Assembly: GCA_020720325.1 (NCBI GenBank)
Contig: DYOW01000002.1
Location: 1 to 34,097, forward strand
DNA: 34,097 nt
From: Desulfobulbus propionicus
Lineage (GTDB): Bacteria > Desulfobacterota > Dissulfuribacteria > Dissulfuribacterales > DYOW01
Direction: 5' to 3'
This document shows positions 1 to 8,098 of this stretch, piece by piece. Made by a program: the position numbers and the translations under genes. The notes beneath the pieces are model-generated. The model ran no database searches. It was not told the origin of the DNA and worked only from the letters and a program-made list of their open reading frames with translations. Position 1 is the stretch's first letter. Each line of letters starts with the position of its first letter.

Positions 1-427
1 TTTTTAAGTCTATTAGTTCACTTCGTCTTAAACCAGCCGAATAGATTAATAATAATATACAACGATGCTTAATGTTGTCACATGAATTCAATAACTGTTT
101 AACTTCATTTTTACTGAGAACCTTAGGCAACTTTTTTTCCTGATTTGGACGATAAATATCATAATATTGTTTGTTTTTTCCAAGGATTTTTTCATAAAAG
201 AATTTTATAGCATTAATTCTTTGATTTTGTTGGCTGCTTGAAATATTTTTGGCTTTAATTAATTCCAGGATGTAGGCGTTTATTTGTTTTGTGGTAATGT
301 TTTCTAAATTTTCGCTTTTAAAATATAAGACAAAATCTTTGAAATAATTACAATAGATTTTTTGCGTATTTAGGCTGTATCTCTTTTGAATAAGTAATTC
401 ATTATGTTTTTTCAGAATATTATCCAT
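1..427 (-). CDS. Tyrosine recombinase (phage integrase family), 5' part only, cut by window edge
   Basis: Reading the minus strand from an ATG at 427-425 gives an open frame of 142 residues that runs off the left edge. The first ~85 residues form a SAM-like core-binding domain (beginning MDNILKKHNELLIQKRYSLN, with a typical SLNTQKIYCNYFKDF segment). After a PKVLSKNEV linker the catalytic domain begins, with the segment LLLIYSAGLRRSELIDLK. The Arg after AGL is the first catalytic arginine of the family. The rest of the catalytic domain, including HxxR and the Tyr, is outside the window. Such proteins cut and rejoin DNA site-specifically. The sequence style is that of short Xer/IntI-like integrases of mobile elements rather than housekeeping XerC/XerD, but this cannot be settled from half a gene. 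No strong ribosome binding site precedes the ATG. Confidence 0.85.
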   Translation of the reverse strand, partial: MDNILKKHNELLIQKRYSLNTQKIYCNYFKDFVLYFKSENLENITTKQINAYILELIKAKNISSSQQNQRINAIKFFYEKILGKNKQYYDIYRPNQEKKLPKVLSKNEVKQLLNSCDNIKHRCILLLIYSAGLRRSELIDLK

Positions 428-887
428 AAAACCACACTTTTATGTTTGATATTTACAGTCAATTGAATTAATTTAAAATATCATAAAGAATAGAAAATTT
501 CAATAATTAAATTTTTTTTTAATAAATTACATATTATTAATGCCTTCATGAGTAAAGACATTAATTTTTGCCTTAATCACAGTTGATCTGATTTTAATTT
601 TTGAAATTAAAAAATAAACTTAATTAAATAAGCAAATTAGCACGACTCCTACAATTTACATTTTATATCATTCATATGGAGCGAAGGGAGTGAAAAATTT
701 TCCCGTTCAGTGTCTTATATATAAGATTCCTCGTAGCCTGCACTCCTCGAAATGACAATATGTCGGGGTAGTATTAGTTCTTTTCTTTCCGTGTCATCCA
801 TGAGTTAGACAAAAAAATATGAGATAAAGGGAATTATTTTTGAAAATAATAGCTTGTGCCTCACTTTTGTATGTATTAATAACTATC
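428..887. other. AT-rich intergenic gap between recombinase and glycosyltransferase
   Basis: No coding frame of convincing quality is present. The stretch holds a degenerate palindromic repeat (667-757, listed separately) and an 18-base perfect AT palindrome at 833-850 (ATTATTTT-TG-AAAATAAT). The palindrome lies just beyond the glycosyltransferase stop codon and could fold at the 3' end of the division operon transcript. It is not a GC-rich terminator and lacks an immediate T-run. No tRNA, attachment site or integron attI could be recognised. Confidence 0.6.
667..757. repeat. Degenerate palindromic intergenic repeat (TGTCATT..GAGGAGCGAAG type)
   Basis: Left arm at about 667-701 and right arm at 723-757 are imperfect inverted copies. 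Each reads roughly as TCATT, a GGAGyG(A/C)AGG stretch, then GA(G/A)(G/A)AATYTT. A perfect CTTATATATAAG palindrome sits in the centre at 714-725. The minus strand of the right half reads TGTCATTTCGAGGAGTGCAG and onward. This looks like the TGTCATTCCGAGCGAAGCGAGGAATCT-style intergenic palindromes scattered in many bacterial genomes. The family assignment is from memory. The copy is degenerate, and a second copy cannot be confirmed in this window. Confidence 0.5.
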
Positions 888-2012
888 TTATTTTATTTTT
901 GAAGCGCTAACACCTAAAAAAACCTCTTCCGTATCCCTTGCCATCTTTTCAATGCTGAAATTTCTGATTATATATGCCCTTGCCCTTCTTCCCAGTTCCA
1001 AACGAGATTCATCAGACTGCCTTAACAGCTCAAGACAGGCTTTGGAAAGCAAATCCGGCTGCCCTGGCTCAACTACCACCCCCAAATTCCCCACAATAAC
1101 CCTTGAGTCCCCAACATCAGTAGTCACGCATGAAGTTTCGCATGACATGGATTCTGCCAACACATTGGGAAAACCCTCGCCAAACCGAGAGGATGACACT
1201 GTAATATCGCAGGCGCTGTAAATATCAGGAAGGTCTTCCCTGTTTTCAAGCAAATATAATTTATCCCCAATTCCGTTTTTATCAGCCAGATTCTTTAATT
1301 CATCATTATTACAACCTGAGCCAGCAATCAAAAAATTTACATTGGGATTATTTTTACTAATCCCTGCGCAGGCTTCAATAAAAACAGGATAGTCCTTCAT
1401 TGTGTCATATCTACCGATTCTTCCAATTAAAAAACAACCACCAGGTAGAGTTAACTCTTTTCTTATCTTAGACCCCTTTTCAGGATTTTTTTTGAAATAA
1501 TCAGTGTCAATGCCGTTAGGTATCACAACCATCTTTTCTGATGAATAACTGTTTTTTTTATTATATTCAAACCCTGTGTATGAATTAACAATTATAGCAT
1601 CTGTAAAGCCGGACAATAAGGCATTAATTTTATAAATCAACCTTGAAAAAAATGAATATTTATCAAAATCAACATTGCTTGCCCTTAATCCCCAGATAAT
1701 ACGCAATTTTCTTGTCTTTTGAAGAAGGGAAAAGACGCAGGAGTCACCGTAAAGTCCATAAATAATATGAGGATTTGTTTGTTGTGCTATTTTTTTTAAT
1801 CTTAAAAATATTCCCGCGATATCAAAACGATTCTTTAATTTCAGGCAGTAAAGATTCTCCTTAATTCTTCCATCCCATTTCCCTGAATAATAAGTCACAA
1901 CTATTGGAAAAAATTTTTCTTTATCAATATTGTCCAGAAGATTTAAAAACTGCCTTTCAGCGCCGCCGGGATTTAATGAATTTAAAAGGAATAAAATCCT
2001 TATTTTTTCCAT
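888..2012 (-). CDS. GT4-family glycosyltransferase
   Basis: A 374-residue GT-B glycosyltransferase. The N-terminal domain opens with ILFLLNSLNPGGAERQFLNL, the usual start of GT4 enzymes acting in polysaccharide or lipopolysaccharide assembly. The C-terminal nucleotide-sugar domain has the E-x7-E motif at Glu279 and Glu287 within EGFPNVLAESMSC. No signal peptide or membrane segment is evident, so it should act on the cytoplasmic face of the membrane. The start codon overlaps the end of asnB by 13 bases and has only a weak ribosome binding site, so translation is probably coupled to asnB. It is the last gene of the long minus-strand operon. Donor and acceptor sugars cannot be read from the sequence. 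Confidence 0.85.
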   Translation of the reverse strand: MEKIRILFLLNSLNPGGAERQFLNLLDNIDKEKFFPIVVTYYSGKWDGRIKENLYCLKLKNRFDIAGIFLRLKKIAQQTNPHIIYGLYGDSCVFSLLQKTRKLRIIWGLRASNVDFDKYSFFSRLIYKINALLSGFTDAIIVNSYTGFEYNKKNSYSSEKMVVIPNGIDTDYFKKNPEKGSKIRKELTLPGGCFLIGRIGRYDTMKDYPVFIEACAGISKNNPNVNFLIAGSGCNNDELKNLADKNGIGDKLYLLENREDLPDIYSACDITVSSSRFGEGFPNVLAESMSCETSCVTTDVGDSRVIVGNLGVVVEPGQPDLLSKACLELLRQSDESRLELGRRARAYIIRNFSIEKMARDTEEVFLGVSASKIK

Positions 2013-3943
2013 TTATCATACCATGCAAGGTAAACAAGGATATTCCATAGAACATACTGGTGATTTGCGCATCCGCTCTTATGTTCAGACCATATTTTAA
2101 GAATTTTATCCCAATGCAAATATTCCTTAATATCATTGTCTGCCCCCTGTATAAGCGATTCAGCCCAATTCAAAAGGTCAGAGCGCAGCCATTTTCCAAT
2201 AGGTATGCCAAATCCCATCTTGGGTCTTTCTATCAAATCCCTTGGGATGTATCTGTATAAAACTTGCCTTAATATCCATTTACTCTGATTATCTCTGATT
2301 TTAAAAGTTTCTGGCAGGCTCAAGGCAAATTGAACTATACGGTGGTCAAGGATTGGAACTCTTGCCTCAAGGGCATTTGCCATGCTTGCCCTGTCAACCT
2401 TTGTGAGTATGTCGTCAGGAAGGTATGTCATTAAATCGCAAAGACACATAATATCAATAAATCCTGATTTTTTTCCTGAAATTTCCTTAAATAGCGGAGC
2501 TATATTATCCTTTCCCCTCACTAATTCACCAAAAGGAAGAAAATGGGAATAAAGCATGCCGTAAAACTCTGTAAAATCCTTTAAATTTGAAATTTCGGAA
2601 AGTCGCTTTATCATTGAGCTGAAACATATCCTTCTTCCGAATTTACCCGCAAAAAAACCAAGAAAATTCAGGTAATTTCCTGAAAAATTTTTCATTATTA
2701 ATGAGGCGGGTTTTCTTACAAAAAAAGGAAATAAAGAGATTTTTTTCCATAAATCCGGGGCTATCGCATACCTGCTGTAACCGCCAAAAAGTTCATCCCC
2801 GCCGTCACCCGACAACGATACTGTCACATGCTGTCTTGTTAACTGTGATAATAAAAAAGTGGGTATCTGCGATGAATCAGCAAAAGGTTCGTCCCAAATC
2901 CGTGGTATTTCAGGGATAATATCCATTGACTCTTTAGGGGTGACATAAAGCTCAGTGTGGTCTGTTCCGAGTTTTTTGGCAATGGTGGCTGCATGATGCG
3001 CCTCGTTATATTCGGTGTCATAAAAACCTATGCTGAAGGTCTTAACAGAGCTTGTATTGATGCGTTGCATTATTGCGACAACAACGGATGAATCAATGCC
3101 GCCTGAAAGAAAAGCGCCCACAGGAACATCCGATATAAGCCGAAGCCTTACGGAATCAGTCAATAAGTCATCAAGGATATTGACAGCTTCCTCTCCCGAA
3201 CCCTTAAAGTTTTTATCCTGACCCTCCTGCCATATCTGCCTTGTTGACCAGAATGTTTTGATTTCAGCGTTTTTTTTACTAAAACCCTTTTTGTCCAAAA
3301 CCAAAAAAGTTCCGGGCAAAAGCTTAAAGGCATCCTTAAATATGGTAAAAGGCGCTGGTATGTAGTTATGACGAAAATAAAGGGAAAGTGAATCAAGATT
3401 TATATTTCTTTCAAATCCGGGATATGCCATTAAAGATTTAAGCTCAGAGCCAAAGATAAACGCCCCGTCCCCTGCCCATCCATAATACAGAGGCTTAATG
3501 CCCATCCTGTCCCTTGCAAGGTATAAAAGCCTTTCTTTTATATCAAACACAGCAAAGGCAAACATGCCGATAAAGCTTTTTATTGCCTTTTCAATGCCAA
3601 AACTTTCTATTGCGGCAAGCATAACCTCAGTGTCAGAGCCACCCTTAAATTTATAGCCTTCACCCTCAAGTTCTTTTTTTATTTCTAAAAAATTATAGAT
3701 TTCCCCGTTAAAAACTATAACATAGCGGTTATTATGGGAAAACATGGGTTGATGTCCAAAAGGAGAGAGGTCAAGGATGGATAAACGGGTATGACCCATT
3801 GCGATTTTTGATGCCTCATCAATCCATACTCCCTGATCATCCGGGCCCCGATGACATAGGGTATTTGTCATAATCCTGATGCTATGTTCTATTTCACCAA
3901 AACCATGACTATCTGGGGCAAAAAAACCCGTTAATCCGCACAC
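2000..3943 (-). CDS. asnB: Glutamine-dependent asparagine synthase-like amidotransferase
   Basis: This 647-residue protein has a class II glutamine amidotransferase domain at the N-terminus. The nucleophile is Cys2 (MCGLTGFF), and the CHRGPDDQG loop follows at about 30-38. The C-terminal asparagine synthase domain has the ATP pyrophosphatase loop SGGIDSS at 280-286. Such enzymes activate a carboxylate with ATP and amidate it with ammonia from glutamine. The start is GTG, fixed by the need for Cys2. It lies 14 bases past the ftsZ stop with no Shine-Dalgarno sequence, only a run of A. Substrate is uncertain. Long AsnB proteins make asparagine, decorate surface polysaccharides, or amidate meso-DAP in peptidoglycan (LtsA of Corynebacterium, AsnB of Bacillus and Lactobacillus). 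The position after the division operon and before a glycosyltransferase favours an envelope role, by inference. Confidence 0.88.
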   Translation of the reverse strand: MCGLTGFFAPDSHGFGEIEHSIRIMTNTLCHRGPDDQGVWIDEASKIAMGHTRLSILDLSPFGHQPMFSHNNRYVIVFNGEIYNFLEIKKELEGEGYKFKGGSDTEVMLAAIESFGIEKAIKSFIGMFAFAVFDIKERLLYLARDRMGIKPLYYGWAGDGAFIFGSELKSLMAYPGFERNINLDSLSLYFRHNYIPAPFTIFKDAFKLLPGTFLVLDKKGFSKKNAEIKTFWSTRQIWQEGQDKNFKGSGEEAVNILDDLLTDSVRLRLISDVPVGAFLSGGIDSSVVVAIMQRINTSSVKTFSIGFYDTEYNEAHHAATIAKKLGTDHTELYVTPKESMDIIPEIPRIWDEPFADSSQIPTFLLSQLTRQHVTVSLSGDGGDELFGGYSRYAIAPDLWKKISLFPFFVRKPASLIMKNFSGNYLNFLGFFAGKFGRRICFSSMIKRLSEISNLKDFTEFYGMLYSHFLPFGELVRGKDNIAPLFKEISGKKSGFIDIMCLCDLMTYLPDDILTKVDRASMANALEARVPILDHRIVQFALSLPETFKIRDNQSKWILRQVLYRYIPRDLIERPKMGFGIPIGKWLRSDLLNWAESLIQGADNDIKEYLHWDKILKIWSEHKSGCANHQYVLWNILVYLAWYDKWKK

Positions 3944-3957
3944 AATCTAATTTTTTT

Positions 3958-5121
3958 TTAATCTGCCTTATTCCTTATGAAAGTTGGTATATCGTACTTG
4001 CTCCAGTCATAATCACCTGTGTCCGGATTTATATGGATATTTGTCTTGCAGCTTTCCCCACAGGTTTTGGTTGAACGTGAATTTTTAAATCTTTCAAGAG
4101 AAGTTACTTTATCCCCTTCATGTCCAAGAGCTTCTTTATGGGATAATTCACTGACAAGTGACTCGGCTTTTCCTATACCGGTTGCAATTACAGTCACTCT
4201 TAAATCGTCCCCAAGATTTTCATCATAAGTTGCGCCAAAAATAATATTTGCATCGTCATCTGCCTGTTCATTAATTGCCTGTGTAATCTCCATGATTTCA
4301 TCTGCCGTAAATGAATTTGGATTTCCTGCAATATTTAAGAGTATGCCCCTTGCGCCGTGGATGGATGTATCGCTTAATATAGGATTTTCAATTGCCATTA
4401 AAAGGGCTTCTTTTGCCCTTCTTTCTCCCTGCGCAATGCCTGTTCCCATAATTGCGATTCCCATCTGTTCCATAACTGTCTTAACATCGGCAAAGTCAAC
4501 ATTTATATAGCCCCTAACCATGATTATATCAGTTATGCCTTTTACAGCATAATAAAGCACTTCATCCACCTTTTGAAAAGCTTTGCCGATTGGCACTTTT
4601 GAAAAGACAGAAAGTATCTTGTCATTTGGTATGGTGATAATGGTGTCAACCTTTTTCTTAAGGTTATCAAGGCCTTCGGTCGCGTTTTTCATCCTTGTTT
4701 TACCCTCAAAGGAAAAAGGATTTGTCACAACTCCAACAGTTAATGCCCCAAGGTTTTTGCTTATCTCCGCGATAACCGGGGCAGCCCCTGTGCCTGTTCC
4801 GCCTCCCATGCCAGCTGTGATAAATACCATGTCACTACCCGAAAGCGCCTCGATTATATCCTTCTCACTTTCTTCAGCAGCCTCCCTTCCTATGACAGGC
4901 TTGCTTCCAGCGCCAAGCCCCCTTGTGCTCTTCGCGCCAAGCTGTATCTTGATATTTGCCTTTGATGCGTCAAGCGCCTGCTTGTCTGTGTTTGCAGCAA
5001 TAAATTCAACACCCTTTAACTGCGATTCAATCATGTTGTTTATTGCATTTCCACCGCCGCCGCCAATTCCTACAACCTTAATCTTTGTTGCAGAACATAA
5101 TTCTGAAAATTCAAAATCCAT
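3958..5121 (-). CDS. ftsZ: Cell division protein FtsZ
   Basis: Tubulin-like GTPase that forms the Z ring, 387 residues. The GTP-binding signature GGGTGTG is at 106-112. The catalytic synergy loop reads NVDFADVKTVM, with Asn207, Asp209 and Asp212 in the same positions as in E. coli. The globular part ends near residue 320. A short ~50-residue linker follows, and the conserved C-terminal peptide DIPTFIR at 377-383 should bind FtsA. The linker carries two cysteines (Cys354 and Cys358, CGESC), which is unusual. A strong ribosome binding site (AAGGAGGG at 5128-5135) lies six bases before the ATG, the best in the operon. This fits the need for more FtsZ than FtsA, whose stop is 23 bases upstream. 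Confidence 0.98.
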   Translation of the reverse strand: MDFEFSELCSATKIKVVGIGGGGGNAINNMIESQLKGVEFIAANTDKQALDASKANIKIQLGAKSTRGLGAGSKPVIGREAAEESEKDIIEALSGSDMVFITAGMGGGTGTGAAPVIAEISKNLGALTVGVVTNPFSFEGKTRMKNATEGLDNLKKKVDTIITIPNDKILSVFSKVPIGKAFQKVDEVLYYAVKGITDIIMVRGYINVDFADVKTVMEQMGIAIMGTGIAQGERRAKEALLMAIENPILSDTSIHGARGILLNIAGNPNSFTADEIMEITQAINEQADDDANIIFGATYDENLGDDLRVTVIATGIGKAESLVSELSHKEALGHEGDKVTSLERFKNSRSTKTCGESCKTNIHINPDTGDYDWSKYDIPTFIRNKAD

Positions 5122-5144
5122 AAAAATCCCTCCTTAATATATTT

Positions 5145-6362
5145 TTAAAAATTAAAAATTTTTCTTACCTTATCCATAAATTTTTCACTCATAGAATCCA
5201 CTGATCTTACATCCCCTGTCTGCCTTGCTCCGTAGATTATCAAACCAAGAACTGTCGCAAAAGAAGGATCTTCCACAAGGTCGGTTAATCCTGTAAAACC
5301 CTTTGGCGATGCAATCCTTGTTGGAAGCTGAAAGACCTGATCTGACATCTCTGCGAGTCCATTAATAAGGGAAGAGCCACCAGTTATCACTATGCCAGAG
5401 GCAAGTTTATCCTTATAGCCTGATTTAATAAGCTCAAGATCAATGATATTAAGCATTTCTTCAACCCTTGCCTCAAGAATTTCAGACAGGATGTGTCTGG
5501 GTAATTTTCTTGGTTTCCTGTCCCCAACTGATGGCACGTCAATTGTATCTTCCTTATTGACAAGATAGCTGAAACAGCAGCCATGCTCTATTTTTAATCT
5601 TTCCGCATCAGACATAGGTGTCTTAAGCCCAAGGGCAATATCGTTCGTAAGGTTATTGCCGCCTATACCCACAATTGAGGTGTGTTTTAATGTGCCTTCA
5701 ACATAAATGGCAAGGTCAGTTGTGCCGCCTCCAAAATCCACAAGAGCCACCCCAAGTTCCTTTTCTTCAGCAGTAAGAACTGACTCTGATGAGGCAATGG
5801 GCTGCAATACAATGTCTGTCACATTAATTCCCGCGCGTGTCGCGCATTTTATAAGATTTTGCAGATGTGATTTGGATGAAGTCACAATATGGACATTTAC
5901 CTGTAGTCTCATTCCCACCATTCCAACAGGGTCGAGTATGCCGTTTTGATCATCAACAATAAATTCCTGAGGGAGCACATGGATTACTTCCCTGTCTGAG
6001 GGAATGTTTATTGCCTGAGCAGCTTCAATTACTCTTGTAACATCTTCCTGTGTGATTTCCTTATTTTTTACTGTTATAAGCCCATTGCTGTTTATACCTT
6101 TTATATGGCTTCCTGCAATGCCAAGATAAGCAGATTTAATCTGATAACCAGACATTAATTCAGCTTCATTTAACGCATTTCTTATAGATGTGACTGTGCT
6201 TTCAACATTTGTTATAATGCCTTTTTTTAAGCCGCCAAGTGAAGGTTGTTTGCCAACTCCCAAAATTTTTATGTCATCATTGGATAATTCTGCTATTACA
6301 ACATAAATTTTTGTTGTTCCTATATCCAATCCAACTACCACAGGATTATTCTTTGCCGTCAT
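5145..6362 (-). CDS. ftsA: Cell division protein FtsA
   Basis: Actin-like protein that tethers FtsZ to the membrane, 405 residues. Phosphate-1 motif GLDIGTTKI is at 11-19, and the phosphate-2 segment LVDFGGGTTDLAIY follows the inserted 1C domain that is typical of FtsA. The extreme C-terminus, SEKFMDKVRKIFNF, is a plausible amphipathic membrane-targeting helix with Phe on one face and Lys/Arg on the other. The ATG lies two bases after the ftsQ stop, with GGGGA inside the ftsQ end serving as ribosome binding site. Order ftsQ-ftsA-ftsZ is the standard dcw arrangement. Confidence 0.97.
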   Translation of the reverse strand: MTAKNNPVVVGLDIGTTKIYVVIAELSNDDIKILGVGKQPSLGGLKKGIITNVESTVTSIRNALNEAELMSGYQIKSAYLGIAGSHIKGINSNGLITVKNKEITQEDVTRVIEAAQAINIPSDREVIHVLPQEFIVDDQNGILDPVGMVGMRLQVNVHIVTSSKSHLQNLIKCATRAGINVTDIVLQPIASSESVLTAEEKELGVALVDFGGGTTDLAIYVEGTLKHTSIVGIGGNNLTNDIALGLKTPMSDAERLKIEHGCCFSYLVNKEDTIDVPSVGDRKPRKLPRHILSEILEARVEEMLNIIDLELIKSGYKDKLASGIVITGGSSLINGLAEMSDQVFQLPTRIASPKGFTGLTDLVEDPSFATVLGLIIYGARQTGDVRSVDSMSEKFMDKVRKIFNF

Positions 6363-6364
6363 AT

Positions 6365-7189
6365 TTATTCCCCAAAACTCGCATAATAAAGTTTTTTATC
6401 TGTATTTATTACAATTTTTTTTGTTTTTTCATATAAGCCTGAACGGTATAAATGATTCAGCACTGATTCCAGTCTTGAAAAATCGTTTTTTAAGTTTGTT
6501 ATCTTCATCTGTATAGGAATACCATTATCATTTGTATAAATTGTAAAATATTTATTATCTTTACAATTTATCTCACTTATATTATTCATACCCAGTATGC
6601 GTATTCCTTTTGAGGAGTATTTAAGAAAATCTATAGCAGTAATGGCATATTCAGGTAGTGTGTTTGATAATATTTCTTCTTTTTTTATACCTGTAAGAAT
6701 TGGCAGATTAATGTTATCATCAGCATTAAATTTACTATAAATTCTGCCTTTTTCATTTATATAATATAGCGCATCAAGATTTATAAGGGCAACAGGTTTA
6801 TTTTCCTGAATATGAATAATTATTTTATCAGGATATTTTTTTAAGATATTAGCATCATATACGAGATTATTTTTTTTAATATTAGTTATAATAGTATCTT
6901 TATTGGTAAAAATACTTGTTTTACTAAGTATGATCCCTGAATTTTTTATTATTTCCTCATAACTTAAAATCTCATTGCCTTTTACTTCAATGCTTGATAT
7001 ATTAAATAATTTGATATTGCTTGTATGTTTTGTTATATATGGATAAATAAAAAAACCACCCATAACAAGAGTTATGATGAGAAAAGACATTAATATATAT
7101 TTATATAAAAATGAAAAATCTTGTCTTTCCTTTCTTGACCTTGCCTGGTCTTTATATTTTTTATTATACATATATGTGCTTTTATACAT
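6365..7189 (-). CDS. ftsQ: Cell division protein FtsQ (POTRA domain)
   Basis: A bitopic division protein of 274 residues. It has a short basic cytoplasmic tail, one membrane segment at about 30-51, then a periplasmic POTRA domain (about 62-130, beginning LFNISSIEVKGNEILSYEEI) and the FtsQ beta domain. FtsQ links FtsL/FtsB to the rest of the divisome. Composition is rich in Ile, Asn and Lys, more AT-driven than the neighbouring mur genes. No good ribosome binding site precedes the ATG, which follows the murB stop by three bases. A second in-frame ATG six codons later would also leave the membrane segment intact, so the exact start is open. No ddl gene is present next to it, unlike in many dcw clusters. 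Confidence 0.9.
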   Translation of the reverse strand: MYKSTYMYNKKYKDQARSRKERQDFSFLYKYILMSFLIITLVMGGFFIYPYITKHTSNIKLFNISSIEVKGNEILSYEEIIKNSGIILSKTSIFTNKDTIITNIKKNNLVYDANILKKYPDKIIIHIQENKPVALINLDALYYINEKGRIYSKFNADDNINLPILTGIKKEEILSNTLPEYAITAIDFLKYSSKGIRILGMNNISEINCKDNKYFTIYTNDNGIPIQMKITNLKNDFSRLESVLNHLYRSGLYEKTKKIVINTDKKLYYASFGE

Positions 7190-7192
7190 AAA

Positions 7193-8098
7193 TTAATACC
7201 ATATTTTTACTTCATTCTGTAAGACATAACCAGTCTTTTTATAAACGCTTTCCTTAACATGATCTATTAATCCAACCACATCATTAAAACTGGCCTTGCC
7301 CTTATTTATAATAAAATTGGCATGTTTAATTGAAACCATTGCATTTCCAATTGTTTTTCCCTTAAGTCCGCAAATTTCTATGAGTTTTCCAGCGGCAGCG
7401 TCAACAGGATTTTTGAATATGCATCCTGCGCTTGCCTTTGATATGGGCTGGGTTCTATTCCTCATTTGGATTTTATACATTATTTTATTAAGTATTTCTT
7501 TCTTTTCCTTTTTGGTAAATATAAATCTTCCGGCAATAATTATGCAGCCATCAGGAAGGCCGCTACTCCTGTACGAAAAATTTATTTTATCCCTTTCCAC
7601 CCAGTTAATTGTATCATCCTGAAGAATTAACACACCGGTTAGATTATCAGCTATTGAAAACTCCTTTACACCGGCATTCATTTTTATAGCCCCGCCAATA
7701 CTTCCCGGAATGCCTGTTAAATCCTCAAAACCTGAAAAACCCCTTTGTAACAGCCAGGATAATGTTTTTTTAAGGGATAAGCCCGCATAAAACGTGGCAA
7801 GAAGCTCGCCGTTGTCTTTGGTCTGGACATCCGCAATATAATTTAACGCTTTAAGAGAGATAACAATATCAAAATCCCTGTCATTTACAAGGAGATTGCT
7901 TCCGCCGCCAAGGATATGGTATTGTTTCCCATAACTATTTAAAAATGAGACAACACATCTTAAACCTTCATGGCTCTTTGGCAGGATAAAAAGCCCCGCC
8001 CTCCCGCCTATGCGAAACGTGGTAAAATCCCTTAAAGGGATATCCCTTTTTACCTCAATATCTTTTATCTGTTCTAATTCTTTATGAAACGTATGCAT
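7193..8098 (-). CDS. murB: UDP-N-acetylenolpyruvoylglucosamine reductase MurB
   Basis: Flavoenzyme that reduces UDP-GlcNAc-enolpyruvate to UDP-MurNAc with NADPH, 301 residues. FAD-binding segments include TTFRIGG (26-32) and HILGGGSNLLV (61-71), with LTGIPGSIGGA at about 127-137. The substrate-binding Arg177 is in FSYRSSG, and the C-terminal catalytic glutamate is Glu296 in LQNEVKIW. The residue that is the proton-donating Ser in E. coli (AGSVFKNP-like motif) is Cys226 here, in SAGCIFKNP. The ATG overlaps the murC end by 17 bases with GGTGA upstream. The compact C-terminal region suggests a type II enzyme without the extra loop of the E. coli type. Confidence 0.95.
   Translation of the reverse strand: MHTFHKELEQIKDIEVKRDIPLRDFTTFRIGGRAGLFILPKSHEGLRCVVSFLNSYGKQYHILGGGSNLLVNDRDFDIVISLKALNYIADVQTKDNGELLATFYAGLSLKKTLSWLLQRGFSGFEDLTGIPGSIGGAIKMNAGVKEFSIADNLTGVLILQDDTINWVERDKINFSYRSSGLPDGCIIIAGRFIFTKKEKKEILNKIMYKIQMRNRTQPISKASAGCIFKNPVDAAAGKLIEICGLKGKTIGNAMVSIKHANFIINKGKASFNDVVGLIDHVKESVYKKTGYVLQNEVKIWY

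Noticed and set aside
4583-5137. 184-codon plus-strand open frame opposite ftsZ
   Set aside because: It lies entirely antisense to the well-conserved ftsZ, has low-complexity Pro/Ser/Ala composition and no recognisable domain.
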